The position numbers were made by a program, and so were the translations under genes. This document shows positions 11,205-22,744 of a stretch of 64,000 nucleotides of DNA, in pieces. Below the pieces are notes generated by a model. It did no database searches. It had not been told where the DNA came from and saw only the letters and a program-made list of their open reading frames with translations. The first letter of the stretch is position 1; every line of letters starts with the position of its first letter. This stretch comes from Diabrotica undecimpunctata. Lineage: Eukaryota > Arthropoda > Insecta > Coleoptera > Chrysomelidae. The stretch lies in assembly GCF_040954645.1 (NCBI RefSeq), contig NC_092803.1, positions 81,382,263 through 81,446,262 of the forward strand, written 5' to 3'.

Positions 11205-12770
11205 TCAATAACGAACAAAGCGATATGACTCTCCGACGGGTTGCTGCTCGCGTACTATGCCAGAGAAATGTTTCAATAACATGTTTTTAAGTGTAGATCA
11301 GTCGCGGTGCGATTTTACAACAACGGTTCATAACTTTCTTTGATATTTACCGATATCTGTTGGATAACATAAAAATGCTATATTACCAGCAAAATGATAT
11401 ACAACACTGTGTTTTAAAACCTTGTTATTTAATATGTTTTGTTACATAGTCTGGACCAAGCTTAAAAGGGAATTAAAGACTCTCTTATAAAAACTCTCGT
11501 ATAAAAACTCCTATTTTTTGTAGGTCTAAATGAATGTTTTCCACCAGGTCATCATTAGACTTTCATTTTTCTTGAATCTAACTAGAGACAACAGCTAGGT
11601 TTACATTTGAATAACACAAAATTCCAATATTTTAAGTCAACATATATACGTTCTTGTGTACACAACAATCTTAATTGTGGAGGCCGTTAACAAACTATGA
11701 GGAATAGCAGTTGATTGCATTATTTGCTATTCCTCATAGTTTGGTAATACACCTTATTGTTATGAACTTGCACTAAGACACCAGAGTTGCATGTTCATAA
11801 CTTCTATGTATTTGTTTTATAACAATGCCAAAAATGCAAAATTATCGAATTCCACTATCACACACACATCGAATCGTGACAAGAAAATGGTGCAACATAA
11901 GCTAGCAAAAGATCAACGTCATCGTATTCACAAAACTTACGATTTGTCAACGTACTAAATCGATATGAACCACAACCCCAAACATTATTTTTTGGTACAC
12001 TTTTAAAGTTTATTAGAGCCTATGTAGAATTTGAATCTTTATACTACACTGCAATTGCTGATTAATTCAATGACATATCCTGATGAAAAAAAAAAAGAAA
12101 GTTTACGAATCGAGTTTAAAAATCAAATAGTAGTTTATATAGGAAAATGTTGTATTAGAACAGGAGGAAGAAAAATCGCCTTAGATATTTGTGAAGTGTA
12201 TATATTTTTCAAGATTTTATTTCAGGAGTTTCATTTGTATACCACAGAAAAAATTAGGAAATAATCCCTTAAAAAACCTGTAATAAAATACTACTGCATA
12301 CTTTTTGAATATAATATGTTAATTTCTTATGACTTAATTTCTTTACCGTGCTATTTTACTTTTGGTGCTGAATAAAAATTTCGCATAACTCAGTGCGTAA
12401 CTGACCTTACAAAAGACGAAACAATTCCCAGACTTTTTATACAATTGCGATAATTCTGTAAATTTTACAATAGTTTGAGATTTCTTTCTTAATAGCGTTT
12501 GTAATGTGCCTGCGGTTAATAAAACATTAAAGCGATAAATGTACTACTTCCTCTCAGATATAGAAAGATAATTGGTTAAATCAGAAAATATTTGTAGTTC
12601 TATAATTAAATTTCAAAACATGTTCTAAAAATTAATTCTTACTTCAAACGAATTTTCGTTTTACGCGATCATAGTCGGTCCTATGGCAGTAGGACCATAC
12701 AAACTTTAAGTTTAACTATCTTCCATCTATCCAGCACTAACACTACTGCATGTTTCTTAATCCATTTCAC
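11205..12770. other. Unassigned AT-rich stretch
   Basis: Apart from the hairpin at 11691-11743 I recognise nothing. A 77-codon plus-strand ORF at 12031-12264 (Lys-rich, SLRIEFKNQIV) resembles no family I know and is probably chance. Confidence 0.4.
11691..11743. repeat. Perfect 19-bp inverted repeat (hairpin)
   Basis: CAAACTATGAGGAATAGCA at 11691-11709 is matched exactly by its reverse complement at 11725-11743 with a 15-nt loop. The outer flanks keep partial pairing. It lies in unassigned DNA. Confidence 0.9.
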
Positions 12771-12960
12771 AACCCGTGATGAGATTTGATCTCTTTCATA
12801 ATTCACACTCAGTCTCCTCCACAATGCGTCTTACCGCACGTGCGCAGCTGTCAAATCCTCTTCCAAGATCTTCAGCCACTGCTTGCCCTTGTCTTTGGTT
12901 TAGCTTTCCTCCTTGGTGTTTTTATGATTTCGTATAAAATTTTCTCTTGAGGTCTTAGAA
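12770..12960 (-). pseudogene. Possible RTE LINE C-terminal scrap
   Basis: The minus strand reads KQWLKILEEDLTAAHV and, after a stop, DALWRRLSVNYERD. This matches the pattern RW.D.L.EDL...V..EDA.DR..WRR that ends many RTE/BovB ORFs. No other part of the element is recognisable nearby. Weak, pattern-only evidence. Confidence 0.35.
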
Positions 12961-13626
12961 CATTATGAAAAACTTTTAATTAGTCTGTTTGTGAGAGTAG
13001 GTACATCAAGGTGAATTACTTGTCTGATTTTTTAAAAGAAAAAACCTGAGTTGAGAGCTTTGCTAAAGTATTTGTATTTAAATACTAATATTAGGAATTC
13101 AGGATGGAAATGGGTCAACACTATTGAAATCTACTTGTTATTTTTAGTGGCTAATACTAAGGAGTATACACATAATTTTAACTCAAAATTAAATAAAAAT
13201 TAAAAAACAAGTTGCGTGTTGATCAATCCAGTCACTAGCATTGGAGCAAAAACTAAATTGTTTAAATAATTCTTGCGACATTTCTGAACTTTAACGCAAT
13301 AAGGATCTTTTGTGTGCCGTTTTACAGACATTCACCAACTCGACAAAACATGACAATTTGTTACAAAGTAGCAATGAAATTATAAATAAAAAGGCAGACA
13401 TTTGGCAGAGAAAACAAAAAGGCTGTTCTATTACTAAACGGTCCTATAGACATATCTCTGAGTTTAAGTACCAAAATTAATGAATCGCGCTTTAAATTAG
13501 TGCATACTCAATATAATCCATATTTGGCCCTTAAAAATTATTATTTGCTCCAAAATTAAAAAAATTGCTCCTGTAACAGATTTTCAACTGCTAGTAAATT
13601 AGTTTTTTTTAGAAAAAAGCTTGTAT
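12961..13626. other. Non-coding stretch, nothing recognised
   Basis: AT-rich, no ORF or repeat structure that I can assign. Confidence 0.5.
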
Positions 13627-13752
13627 GTTTAACATTTACCATGGGAAAGGAATATAATAACACACTACCTTTCCTGGATCTTTTAATCACTAAGACAGAT
13701 ACTGGATATGAGACTCAGGTGTATAGAAAACCAACACACACCAATATGTGAC
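13627..13752 (+). pseudogene. Penelope-like element RT fragment
   Basis: The plus strand reads FTMGKEYNNTLPFLDLLITK followed by TQVYRKPTHTN. This is the highly conserved LPFLDxLI...VYRKPTHTN block of Penelope-like reverse transcriptases, located after the YxDD active site. The frame then ends in a TGA and the sequence passes into a TGCG-rich microsatellite, so only about 40 codons survive. The homologous block in the longer copy at 40.4-40.5 kb is diverged (LPFLDMRIVRN, WFRKP), so this is a different Penelope family. Confidence 0.8.
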
Positions 13753-13856
13753 GTGTGTGTGTGAGAGTGTGTGCGTGCGTGGGTGCGTAAGTGCGTGCGT
13801 GCGTACGTGCGTGCGTTTGTGCGTGCGTGCGTGCGTGCGTGTGTGTGCGTGTAAGA
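13751..13856. repeat. (TG)n/(TGCG)n microsatellite
   Basis: Purine-pyrimidine alternating GTGT then GTGCGTGC tract of ~105 bp. Alternating TG/CG of this length can adopt Z-DNA in vitro. It directly follows the Penelope RT scrap. Confidence 0.95.
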
Positions 13857-14069
13857 TATGGCACGGAAACAAGTCCATTAGCAACAGAATGTTTTATTTA
13901 TGTTTAAAGATATTTTTTTTGTTCTTGTTTGTTGTTTTTTTTTTAGATATATATGTATTAATCACCAAAGTTATACTAATTTATGTTTTAACTTTTACAT
14001 CCTTAATAAAATTTATTATAGATGGTAAGGTTTCTCTATTAGCAGTTGCCAAAATGTCTGATAGACTTA

Positions 14070-15650
14070 ACGGAACAAATATTTCATTTCAATAAGAGTT
14101 TGAATTAATTTATTAGATTTGTCTAAATATTTGTTGCATCCAAAGAAAATATGGTTAAGATCTCCGTAAGAACTTATATCACAACTGCAAGATGGTGCCG
14201 GTAATATTCCAAGCTTAAATAAATGCGACAGGAATCGACCATATTCGTTTTTTAGCGAAATACACTTAACGAGAAGAATTTGGTAGTAAATTAATTGAAT
14301 ATGTATTGGGGTGGGAGTGGTAAAGTGGGGTGTATCTGGAAACAACAATATTCTCCCATTGCTGTTCCCATTTCAGCCTTATTTTATTTTTTATTGAGTT
14401 AAATATATCCCTTACTGTATAAATATTGCAAAAGACTCCATTCTGCACTGCTTCCTTAGCTAGAGTATCAGCTTTTTTATTTCCTGGTATACCTGCATGG
14501 TCTCTAACCCAAATAAATGTTATATTTAAATTTGCAATCATGTTTTTTAAATAACATAACGTGGAACACTTCATTCCTTCAAGTTTTGTATTTTTTACAA
14601 GTCTAATGCAGATTTAAAATTTGTTAATATTACTCCTTCGAGTACGTTATTGGATGTTAACCAGGTAACACCTTTTTTCAATTTTATAATTGCGCTTTTT
14701 GCAATTTTATATTTGCAAAAGCTCGGCAGTATAAACGTTAAAAACAGGTGGTAATTTAGTGGTAAAGATTCAGTATACTTGGGAAATATAACTCTGTGAG
14801 TTTTTATTAAAGCTTTAAAAGGTATGGTGTACATTTATTGTAATTTGTTACTACCAAACAAATTTTGGACTCCATTGGTCACAATAAATGCGTCTGCGAG
14901 CGGGGAAGAATTTTTAGTTCCCAATACTGGTTTGTAAGTCTTCTTTTACAATACGACTTATTGTGTTGATCATGTTTGACTCCCGGGCTTTTAGTTTTAA
15001 CAAAATATTTTTGCGATAATAAGTGACGGCTTAAAATTCAAAGGAAATTTATTACATTCTACCAGTATTGCATTCACTGGGGAGGATATCATTTCACCCA
15101 TACAAGTTCTAAGACATTTATATTGAACTCTATCTATTTTTTAAGGTTATTACTTGAAAATCCGTATAAACAACATCCTTATTCAAATCCGTTCATCCGT
15201 TCTATGGATCGCACATAGGCTCCATAGAACAATAAAGCTATACTAGGGGTTGCGCCCCAACTTCGATTTGTTATGCACTACATAATATAAATTAAAACCT
15301 TTCTCGCATTTGCTTATTCGATAACGTATATGACTGGACCATAGTAATTTTGTGTCAAGTATGATACCCAAATATTTATATTCCTTAACTACCGACAGGG
15401 TACGCCTACACAGGGTAAGATTCCCCGGTGCACATAGTCTATGCCGAGTAAAAAACATAATAGAACACATTTCTGTGAAGAGGGTCATACCTATTTCGTC
15501 TGTCTATGCAATCACTGTATTCATAACGTTCTCTAAAGCTTCAGTGCAAGCATCATAAGTATCTTGAATGGAGTGTATACAGATATCATCTGCATATTAG
15601 ATACATTTGATGGAATTAGAGAAAAGTTACCATCTGTTTTATTAAAAATT
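14070..15650 (-). pseudogene. RNase H-bearing LINE (I/R1/LOA-like), RT to RNase H
   Basis: On the minus strand, from high to low coordinates: the RT active site YADDICIHSIQDTYDA (~15555-15600), the thumb KYLGIILDTKLLWSSHIRYR (~15350), then KFNLYYVVHNKSK-like sequence. A decayed RNase H domain follows, with ILTNFKSALDL and FIWVRDHAGIPGNKKADTLA (~14500, the WV..H.GI.GN..AD signature). The C-terminal CHC-type tail SHLFKLGILPAPSCSCD...GDLNHIFFGC ends it at ~14130. Stops and frameshifts occur throughout. Elements of this group carry endonuclease, RT and RNase H in ORF2; only the last two remain. Confidence 0.8.
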
Positions 15651-15904
15651 GATTATCCTGTATCGTTTATAAATAAGGATTTTCAAGAATCGATCGAATA
15701 GAACAGAACGACCTAGAAAGAGATCCTATAGTATACATAAGCATTAATACGAGGAAAATAAGATAAAAAGATTATCAGAAAAACTTAAAAAGAAAGGAAA
15801 TAAGTTCAATATTTCATCAACAAAACCAAACCTACCACTGAACAAGAACGAGCAAAGAATTGTATTTATAAATTGCCTTATGAATGCCATCAGTTTTATT
15901 GTTT

Positions 15905-16672
15905 TATTTAGGTGAAACATTAAGGCTAAATAGAGTAAATACAACTGGCAACCAATTTGGACTGAAGATCAATAGAAAGAAAACTAAATTTATGGTGATC
16001 AGTAAAAAGAACATTCAACATATCGACCTGAATATTGAAGCCGAACGTATTGAAAGAGTACACCGATTTAAATATCTGGGATATACAGTAAATGATAAGT
16101 GGGATCCAGACGTAGAGATTAAGATCCGAATTGAAATAGCAATATCCAAATTCATCAAAATGAGAAAGCTCTTAAGCAACCACCACCTAAGCGTTAACCA
16201 CCGATGGCGCGCCACGAAATGCTACGTACTCTCTACGCTACTTTACGGAGTTGAAGGGTGGACGTTAACAGCAGCAACTATAAAGAAGTTACCGAATCTA
16301 GAAATGTGGCTGTATCGATGCATACTGAGAATACCTTGGACAGACAGAGTGGCCAACACAGAGGTATTAAGACTAAAGGGTAAAGAGGTGGAATTTTTAA
16401 CACATGTTAAAAGAAGGAAAGCGTCATATCTAAGCCATGTGTTTCGTAATGATAAGTACAGTCTGCTACAGCTTATCGTGGAAGGCAAAATTGAAGGTAG
16501 AAGAGGTTTGGGCAGAAAGAAGAAATTCAGGCTGAGAAACTTGAGAGAATGGTTTCAAATACCAGAAGCTGCGAACATAATACATACGGCACAAAACAGA
16601 AACCTTTCGTTTGATGGTCGCCAACCTTCGGTAGAAGACGACGACACATAAAGAAGAAGATTAAGGCCATTA
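15905..16672 (+). pseudogene. RTE LINE C-terminal half with 3' end
   Basis: A 255-codon ORF (15884-16651) covers the part after the RT palm: QFGLKINRKKTKFMVISKKN, HRFKYLGYTVNDKWDPDVEI, WRATKCYVLSTLLYGVEGWT, PNLEMWLYRCILRIPWTDRV, VLRLKGKEVEFLTHVKRRKA and RLRNLREWFQIPEAANI. Near the end a frameshift replaces the usual DREQFAVVVANLR with NLSFDGRQPSVEDDD, although the DNA still spells GCCAACCTTCGG in another frame. The 3' tail is AAGAAGAAGATTAAG. No RT palm and no endonuclease: a 5'-truncated copy. Confidence 0.85.
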
Positions 16673-17237
16673 AATGTTAGAATATGTAAACAAAGTTATA
16701 AATAAATAAATAAATTTTCTATTGAAAATAGAGAATTTGATAGATCTCAAATATGAAAACACTTATGTGAAAATGAACATAGGTTTCAATGAAACGGTTC
16801 AAATATAGTCCTAAGAGAAACAGATGGTAAAAAGAATAAAACCAAAGAAGCGGCTCTAATCTAAATGAGACCAATTCTGTCGCAAATTCCTCGGCAGTCG
16901 GCAGAACGCAGTAGGATCTGGTTACCCATATTAAAAGAGGAAAATAATAAAAGGAAAATACGACTATTAGTAAGTCAGTAACATATCGAGTATACATCAT
17001 TTATGTTTTTTAAATAACATACATATAAAATCAGAATTTAGTGTTTATTGTTAATTATATAAACATTAATTATATTGAATGAACTCTCTTAAAATAAAGC
17101 CATCCCAGTAAATATCATTTTAAAGTCGTCTACTTTAAAATATATCATATATGTCTAAATTGTCAATATAAATGAGTCAGAAAAAATTAAATTATTAGGA
17201 GAATTTTTCACCAAATAACAAAAAACAAAATAATGTT
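16673..17237. other. Non-coding stretch, nothing recognised
   Basis: AT-rich sequence between an RTE 3' end and a Penelope-type tail; no feature supported. Confidence 0.5.
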
Positions 17238-17335
17238 TGTATTTTGGGAACGATTTCCGAAGTGGAAATTGAAACGTCAATAAACTTATTTTAAACTTCA
17301 ATTGTGGCTTATTCCCATTAAGATAGTAATAACTT
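17238..17335 (+). repeat. Single Penelope-type tail repeat
   Basis: This ~98-bp segment matches one arm of the palindromic insert at 3447-3526: GGAACGATTTCCGAAGTGGA, AATTGAAACGTCAATAAAC, then AATTGTGGCTTATTCCCATT and AGATAGTAAT. It contains the same small hairpin (ATTTC..GAAAT) followed by GAAACGTC. Here it occurs as a single arm, not as a palindrome. Confidence 0.75.
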
Positions 17336-17559
17336 TATACAGATTTTTAATGAAAATTTATAATAAATAAATAAATCCTAATATAACTATAAAAGAATTA
17401 AGATTCTTTTGAAATAATGGTTACCATCCATAAAAGTAAACATAAAACAGAAGTGAAAGTAATTGAATACATATTAGAGTATGCCACAAAACGCCATAAA
17501 TAATATTTATATTAACAATATCGCTGTAGGACATTTTTGTATACCGTTGGTTAATTTTC

Positions 17560-17875
17560 ACCTACTTAGCGGATTGGATTATGAATAGATGTTCCTTAAT
17601 GTGATGTTATGTTGTTTGTTGCGTGGTTTATTGTACAGAGTGGTTTTTGCCTTCTCGGCAAGCCGTCTGTTCTACACTGGTTGTAATGCAGCTAATATAC
17701 CTATTGCATGTATGTCTTATATTAAGTCCCTAATATCGGACTTAATATAAAACTTCGGCTTATCTGCTATATATAAACTCTCTGACAACAGCCGACAGAC
17801 TGTTTATTTCGCTCTGATGTACCCCGAACTGTTGTATCAAAAATAAATCAAACCTCATAGCAAGTGAGGAAGCTT
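17560..17875 (+). promoter_or_regulatory. Possible LTR-type promoter region
   Basis: Slightly GC-richer than its surroundings. It contains a TATATATAAAC box at ~17768 followed by TCTCTGACAACAGCCGACAG and a downstream AATAAATCAA. The layout (TATA, initiator-like CA, polyadenylation-like AATAAA about 90 bp on) resembles a retroviral-type LTR R region. A perfect 13-bp inverted repeat (TTATATTAAGTCC, 17717-17729 and 17738-17750) lies just upstream. I could not find TG...CA ends, a second LTR or internal gag-pol, so a solo LTR is only a suggestion. Confidence 0.3.
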
Positions 17876-18030
17876 TTTCTTCTTCTTCTTCTTATGCCGT
17901 TTAACGGAGGTTGGCGACCACATTTTTAAAAGCTTCTCTGTCTCTTGCAACGTGGAATAATTCGTCTACAGTCATGTTTGTCCAGTCTCGAATATTTCGC
18001 AGCCATGACTTCCTCTTTCTACCTATTCCC
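17876..18030 (-). pseudogene. RTE LINE 3' terminal fragment
   Basis: The minus strand reads GRKRKSWLRNIRDWTNMTVD, then FHVARDREAFKNVVANLR, stop, followed by an AAGAAGAAGAAG tail (CTTCTTCTTC on the plus strand at 17877-17892). Only the last ~45 codons are present and in frame. The sequence up to ~18200 may be further decayed RTE but I cannot show it. Confidence 0.8.
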
Positions 18031-18429
18031 TAACTGTAATGAATGTTTATCTGTAAGACCTTAATTGGGGATATTAATACCTATTTATGGCAGAGACATA
18101 TAATGCGACCAGGACAACGTCTCTGCTTATTCTCTTGTAGACTCTGCTCTGACTCTACGAATATATGAGTCACAAAAATCACTTATATTTTAGTCCTCTT
18201 TTGTGCTATCTATTTTTGTATCCATGTAAATTTTTCCCCATGAGTTGAAACGAAGGTCAACACAGTGTCAAGGCTATAATTTGTCATAGTTGGTCCGCTT
18301 ACTAAATGATTGCTAAAAGGGACCTAGGGTATTTTTTATGTTTTTTGATTCGAAAGTATAACTCTTTAAGAGTATCCAGTTAAAATTTCAGAGTAATCGG
18401 AGCAAAATTGATGGAGTTATAGGATTATT
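18031..18429. other. Non-coding stretch, nothing recognised
   Basis: No coding frame; leads into the GTGAG minisatellite. Confidence 0.5.
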
Positions 18430-18695
18430 TAGAAGTGAGTGAGTTAAGTGAGATGAGTGATGTGAGAAAGTGAGGTGAGTGGTAAGTGAGTGAGGTGATT
18501 GAGTTATGTAAGTAAGTGGGGTGAGTGAGTGAGGTGAGTAAGTGAGGTGAGTAAGTGTGGTGAGTGAGTGAGGTGATTGAGTGTGGTGAGTGAGTGAGGT
18601 GAGTGATTGAGATAAGTGATTGAGGTAAGTAAGTGAGGTGCGTGAATGGAGTGAGTGAGCTTAGTAAGTGAGTAAGGTGAGAGAGCATTCACATA
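18430..18695 (+). repeat. GTGAGTGAGGTGAGT minisatellite
   Basis: About 265 bp of irregular tandem GTGAGTGAGGTGAGTAA-type units, G-rich on the plus strand and almost free of C. Unit length varies in steps of 4-5 bp (GTGA and GGTGA), giving overlapping Ser/Thr/His/Leu ORFs on the minus strand that I regard as artefacts. Confidence 0.95.
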
Positions 18696-19699
18696 AGAAT
18701 TGAAATAAGTACAGTGTCATAGTTATGTACTCGCCGCAAATAACAATCGAATTACTGGAGCGGATAAAATGGCTGCAGGTGCCACAAAAAAAGACAGGCA
18801 TCGAGTTCATCGAAAGCAGGAGCAAAATGATGCTCCAGATATTTTAGCAGGAAACACGTAACTATATGGGCCTTTTCTAAGTTTATTGTAAACGCGTTTT
18901 TCTCGAAATATTTTTTTTCAAGTCGGCTTTCACTGTATCTCAAAAACTACTTGATCGATCCTTCTTAAATTTTGTACACTTCTTTTTTAGATAAATTACT
19001 AGGTCGCAACGTCAAAACATCATCCATTTTGTTTTTATAATTAATTTTTTTACTTCTACAATTTGAAAGAACCTTAAAGTGAACAACATCTTAACATTGG
19101 ACCTAGCGAAACTCATAAACTAACGAAATCTTTCCTAGTTTTTTTTTTCAACAGACGATCTAATTATAATTTAAGATAAAAACCGCAAAATAACTATTTT
19201 TTGCATCTTGGAAAATTAGCTGCCATTTTCTTAATTTTTAATATTTTTGTAAAAAAATTTTAGATAATACTCTTGAAATGTTGTACATAGTGTACTAATG
19301 TAATAAATAAATTTATATTTAAAAATTAAAAAAAATCTTAAAACTATGTTTAAAATATTGAAAATAAACCCTCTCCCCCCCCTTAACCAATACTTTTCAC
19401 CCTTTTCATCGCATCCCATGGACATGAAGGTATACAGTCAATACATGCGCACGCGCAGTAGTCGCAGCACAAGTCTCACCGTAGATTAGGTATCATGTAC
19501 TTCGCCTATTCAGCATGTTGGAGGTGAGTGTGTATTGTATGCGTATTTTGTGTATATGAGTAATTGTGTGTGGCACTTTCAAATAGCCAATCTAAAGTTA
19601 ATGATATAGCAGCTGCTCTTATGTTATGTTCTTAGTTGATTCGTGGCTGTTTGTTTGGATATGTCTTATTTACATCTGTCCTATTATCCTATATATCCA
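18696..19699. other. AT-rich stretch, nothing recognised
   Basis: No convincing gene. A run of eight C at ~19376-19383 and a GC-rich ATGCGCACGCGCAGTAGTCGC patch near 19445 stand out but match nothing I know. Confidence 0.45.
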
Positions 19700-20270
19700 T
19701 ATGACGTTCTTAACAGGTTACTAGAATGAGAACTTCCCCAACCAGTCTATCCTAGGTAGAGTCCTATTCGGTATAGAGCTTCCTTTGCACAGTTTTAGAC
19801 ACAGTTTTGTAGAAGGCAAAACATGAATGAAGTATTTAGGAACGAGCAGATAGAGTAATATTTTGATATTTTTACGACTGTTTGCTTAATAGTGAATCGT
19901 TTTTGTGGATTCTGTGTGTAAATGTATAGACAAATGTAAAGAATTTTTCCTGTGTTTTATTTATAATAGTTTTCAGTTATGTGCTTCGTTCAGTACCTCT
20001 TTTTAAGAACCTTCGTAATATCTGGATTCTTTTTTGTTTCCTATACTTTTTTGCTTTCATTTCGCTACTTAATATATGCTAGTATTCTTCTTTGAATTCT
20101 CAACTGCTCTTTTTCACCCTGTCCCTAACTTTTTTCTTAGTTGTAGGTATGCATTTATTTCTTTGTTCTTTGTTATGTATTTTTCTTCTATTGTAAACCA
20201 CTGTCTGGCTTGTCTATTACCCAATACACTTATGGACCCTTTTATGTATATATTTTAAGTAACCTCTCAA
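19700..20270 (-). pseudogene. Possible RTE LINE linker fragment
   Basis: The minus strand between ~20258 and ~20060 reads RQARQWFTIEEKYITKNKEI, then NAYLQLRKKLGTG and KRAVENSKKNTSIY after a stop. This is the basic, helical pattern between endonuclease and RT in RTE elements (WW..E...AV..KK.AY..W). Motif evidence is weaker than for the other copies because no catalytic block is visible. Confidence 0.4.
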
Positions 20271-20610
20271 CAGTTGCTAAATTTATCTTCAGATATTTAA
20301 TTAATATTACGCTACAAATTTCCATAAAATAATGTTACTTGTAACTGAAAAATTTTTATGATTCTTAAGTTTTTTTTTAATGTTTTTTTTATTATCGATC
20401 AAAACTAAAATAATTTTATAAGGTAATATTGTGACTTCAGAGAAAGTTTTGTCTCTCAGTAGTGGCGTGATTTGTTATTATTTCCTTAATTCTAGTCGCC
20501 AATGTGATTTGAGTCTTCTATCTTATTCTAATTCTATTAATTATTGCAGTAGGGTATTTAGATAGAGAACTCTTGTTTAAACATAGAAAATTTTTATATC
20601 TTCGTGTACT
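20271..20610. other. AT-rich spacer, nothing recognised
   Basis: No feature supported between the RTE scrap and the foldback element. Confidence 0.5.
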
Positions 20611-22521
20611 GCTTTTTTTTAACAATAAAATTTATGGTCACAATTTGATTTTTGTCTGTAAGTTTTTTCCCTTATAATTTACATAAACAATATTTATATC
20701 ATTTTTTTATATCAAGAATATCTTTATTTTCCCTTTATTTTATATCTTTAATTTACGGATGTATTTGCAAAAAAGCATTTTTTTGCACTAATTCATGAAT
20801 TTTATTAATTTTTTCATTAACAAAATAAAATGTTATTAATGCATTGAAACATCGGGAAATTACCGTCTTTTAAATTTGTGCGAAATTTCCCCCCGATCGC
20901 TCAAATAGTTTAAAAGTTTAATTTGTTTATCCCTTAGGCTAAATATTTAAACTATTGAACTTGCTCTATTAATGATGCTAGACACATTTAGCAAATTTCA
21001 TAGGATTCTTTAAGAATTAAACTATCTCAGAAGTTAAACGCATATTGGGTTTTCATCGAAATTATTTACAAAATAAACGTTTGAAAAAGGGGTATGTTTT
21101 TACTTATAAACAATTGTAATTACTTCTATATTTTTCAAGCTACAGACTTGTACGTAAAACAGTTGGATAGCTGTTAAATTTACACCCCTCGAAAATCTCG
21201 CAAAAATCCCGGAAAATCAACATATATTTTTTTTCATTTTATATCAATGATGTAATAATAGTTATATATTTTATAAATTAAATTTTAGGTAGTTTTTTAC
21301 ATTACATTAATATTATAATGTTAAATTCCTTATATCAATTATAATTATGTTGATTTTCCGAGATTACCGGGGGGAAGGGGGGAGGTGAAAACTATGTCAT
21401 CATTATTAATATTGCGAGCGACAGACTACTCCAGCCAAATTAAAAAAAAAAAAAGAAGTTTTTACGATGAATTTCAAATGGACTCAATTTTTTCGAGGTT
21501 TCCCATATTTCCCGACCAGTGAAAACTATGTAGTAGTTATTCATATTTCGACAAGTTATCCCAGATTAGAAAATAAGAGGCTTCTAGCTGCAATGGAAGC
21601 AGAGATAATGTAAATTTTTTCTACGTGTTTCAATTTGATCTTCCGATATCGAAAAAAAAAACGGAGCTGAAACAGCTGTCCCCTCCACTTTCCTATGTCG
21701 ATCTTTCGAAAGTACCTTTGTTTCGAAGGGCTGTAAGTTTTGAAAAATTGGATGAATTTTATAGCTAAGTATAGCTTTATGAAGCTTCAATGTAGAGTTT
21801 AGATTTTTATTCAAAATTTTTGCAAATTTTACTTCTTAATGTTTATAAACAATGGAGATATGATTTTTTTTATAGTCCCTAACTTCGTTCTTATTGGTCA
21901 TAGAAGGTTTTTTTTAACGATATTTTTTTTAACAGCTATCGAATGGTTGTACGTACAAGTCTGTAGAAGAAAGAAAAAATATAGAAGTTATTACAATTGT
22001 TTTAAGTAAAAAACATACCCTTTTTCAAACATTTATTTTGTAACTAATTTCGATGAAAACGCAATATGCATTTAACTTCTGAGATAGTTTAAGTCTGAAA
22101 GAATCCTATGAAATTTGCGAAATGTGTTTAGCATCATTAATACAGCAAGTTCAATAGTTTAAATATTTAGCCTCAGGGATAAACAAATTAAATAACTTTT
22201 AAACTACTTGACCGACCGGGGGGAAATTTCGCACAAATTTAAAAGACGGTAGTTCCTCGATGTTCAAATGTATTAATAACATTTTATTTTGTTAATAAAA
22301 AAAATTAACAAAATTTATAAATTATTTATAAATTAGTGCAAAAAATTGCTTTTTTGCAGAAATCTCCGTAAATTTTTTATCAATTTTAATTTAAAAAACG
22401 GGAAAATAAAGATATTCTTGATATAAAAGAATGATATAAATATTGTTTATGTAAAATATAAGGGAAAAAACTTATAGACCAAAAATCAAATTGTGACCAT
22501 AAATTATTGTTTAAAAAAACG
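20611..22521. mobile_element. Foldback element with ~0.57-kb inverted arms
   Basis: The left arm 20611-21178 is the reverse complement of the right arm 21929-22521 with scattered differences (for example ATTTGATTTTTG, TTAAACTATCTCAGAAGTTA and ACTTGTACGTA blocks in both). The 750-bp centre is single copy and includes a further inverted pair, CGGAAAATCAACATA at 21210-21224 and its complement at 21346-21360. No transposase is encoded: the only ORF in the centre (21584-21814, minus) resembles nothing. This is the structure of a long-TIR non-autonomous DNA transposon or foldback MITE. I could not identify a target duplication. Confidence 0.85.
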
Positions 22522-22744
22522 CAAGGTCAATATACGAGTACTTTTTCATCTATTCATCATCTAGTAACCCCCACCTATGTATGAAAAGCTTTAAATATCT
22601 GCGAAAAATGTTTCGAACTTTTTTTAACCAGACTGGGCTATTGTTACAAAAGTAATTTTAAAAATTTAACGATGATGAACCTTATTAGGCGATAGAAATT
22701 TGTAATATTTAGGTGTTTACCCTATTTTCTGAAGAAATATATTT
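22522..22744. other. Unassigned spacer
   Basis: Short AT-rich sequence, nothing recognised. Confidence 0.4.

Noticed and set aside
12031..12264. 77-codon Lys-rich ORF as a small host gene
   Set aside because: No motif, poly-A run inside the coding stretch and no supporting context.
13690..14095. Cys/Val/Arg-rich and His/Thr/Arg-rich ORFs across 13.75-13.86 kb
   Set aside because: Products of the TG/TGCG microsatellite read in different frames.
18425..18692. Ser-Leu-Thr-His repeat proteins on the minus strand
   Set aside because: Generated by the GTGAG minisatellite; several frames are open at once, as expected for a short-period repeat.
18430..18695. CRISPR-like array
   Set aside because: Repeat units are short, contiguous and without spacers, and the DNA is from an animal genome.
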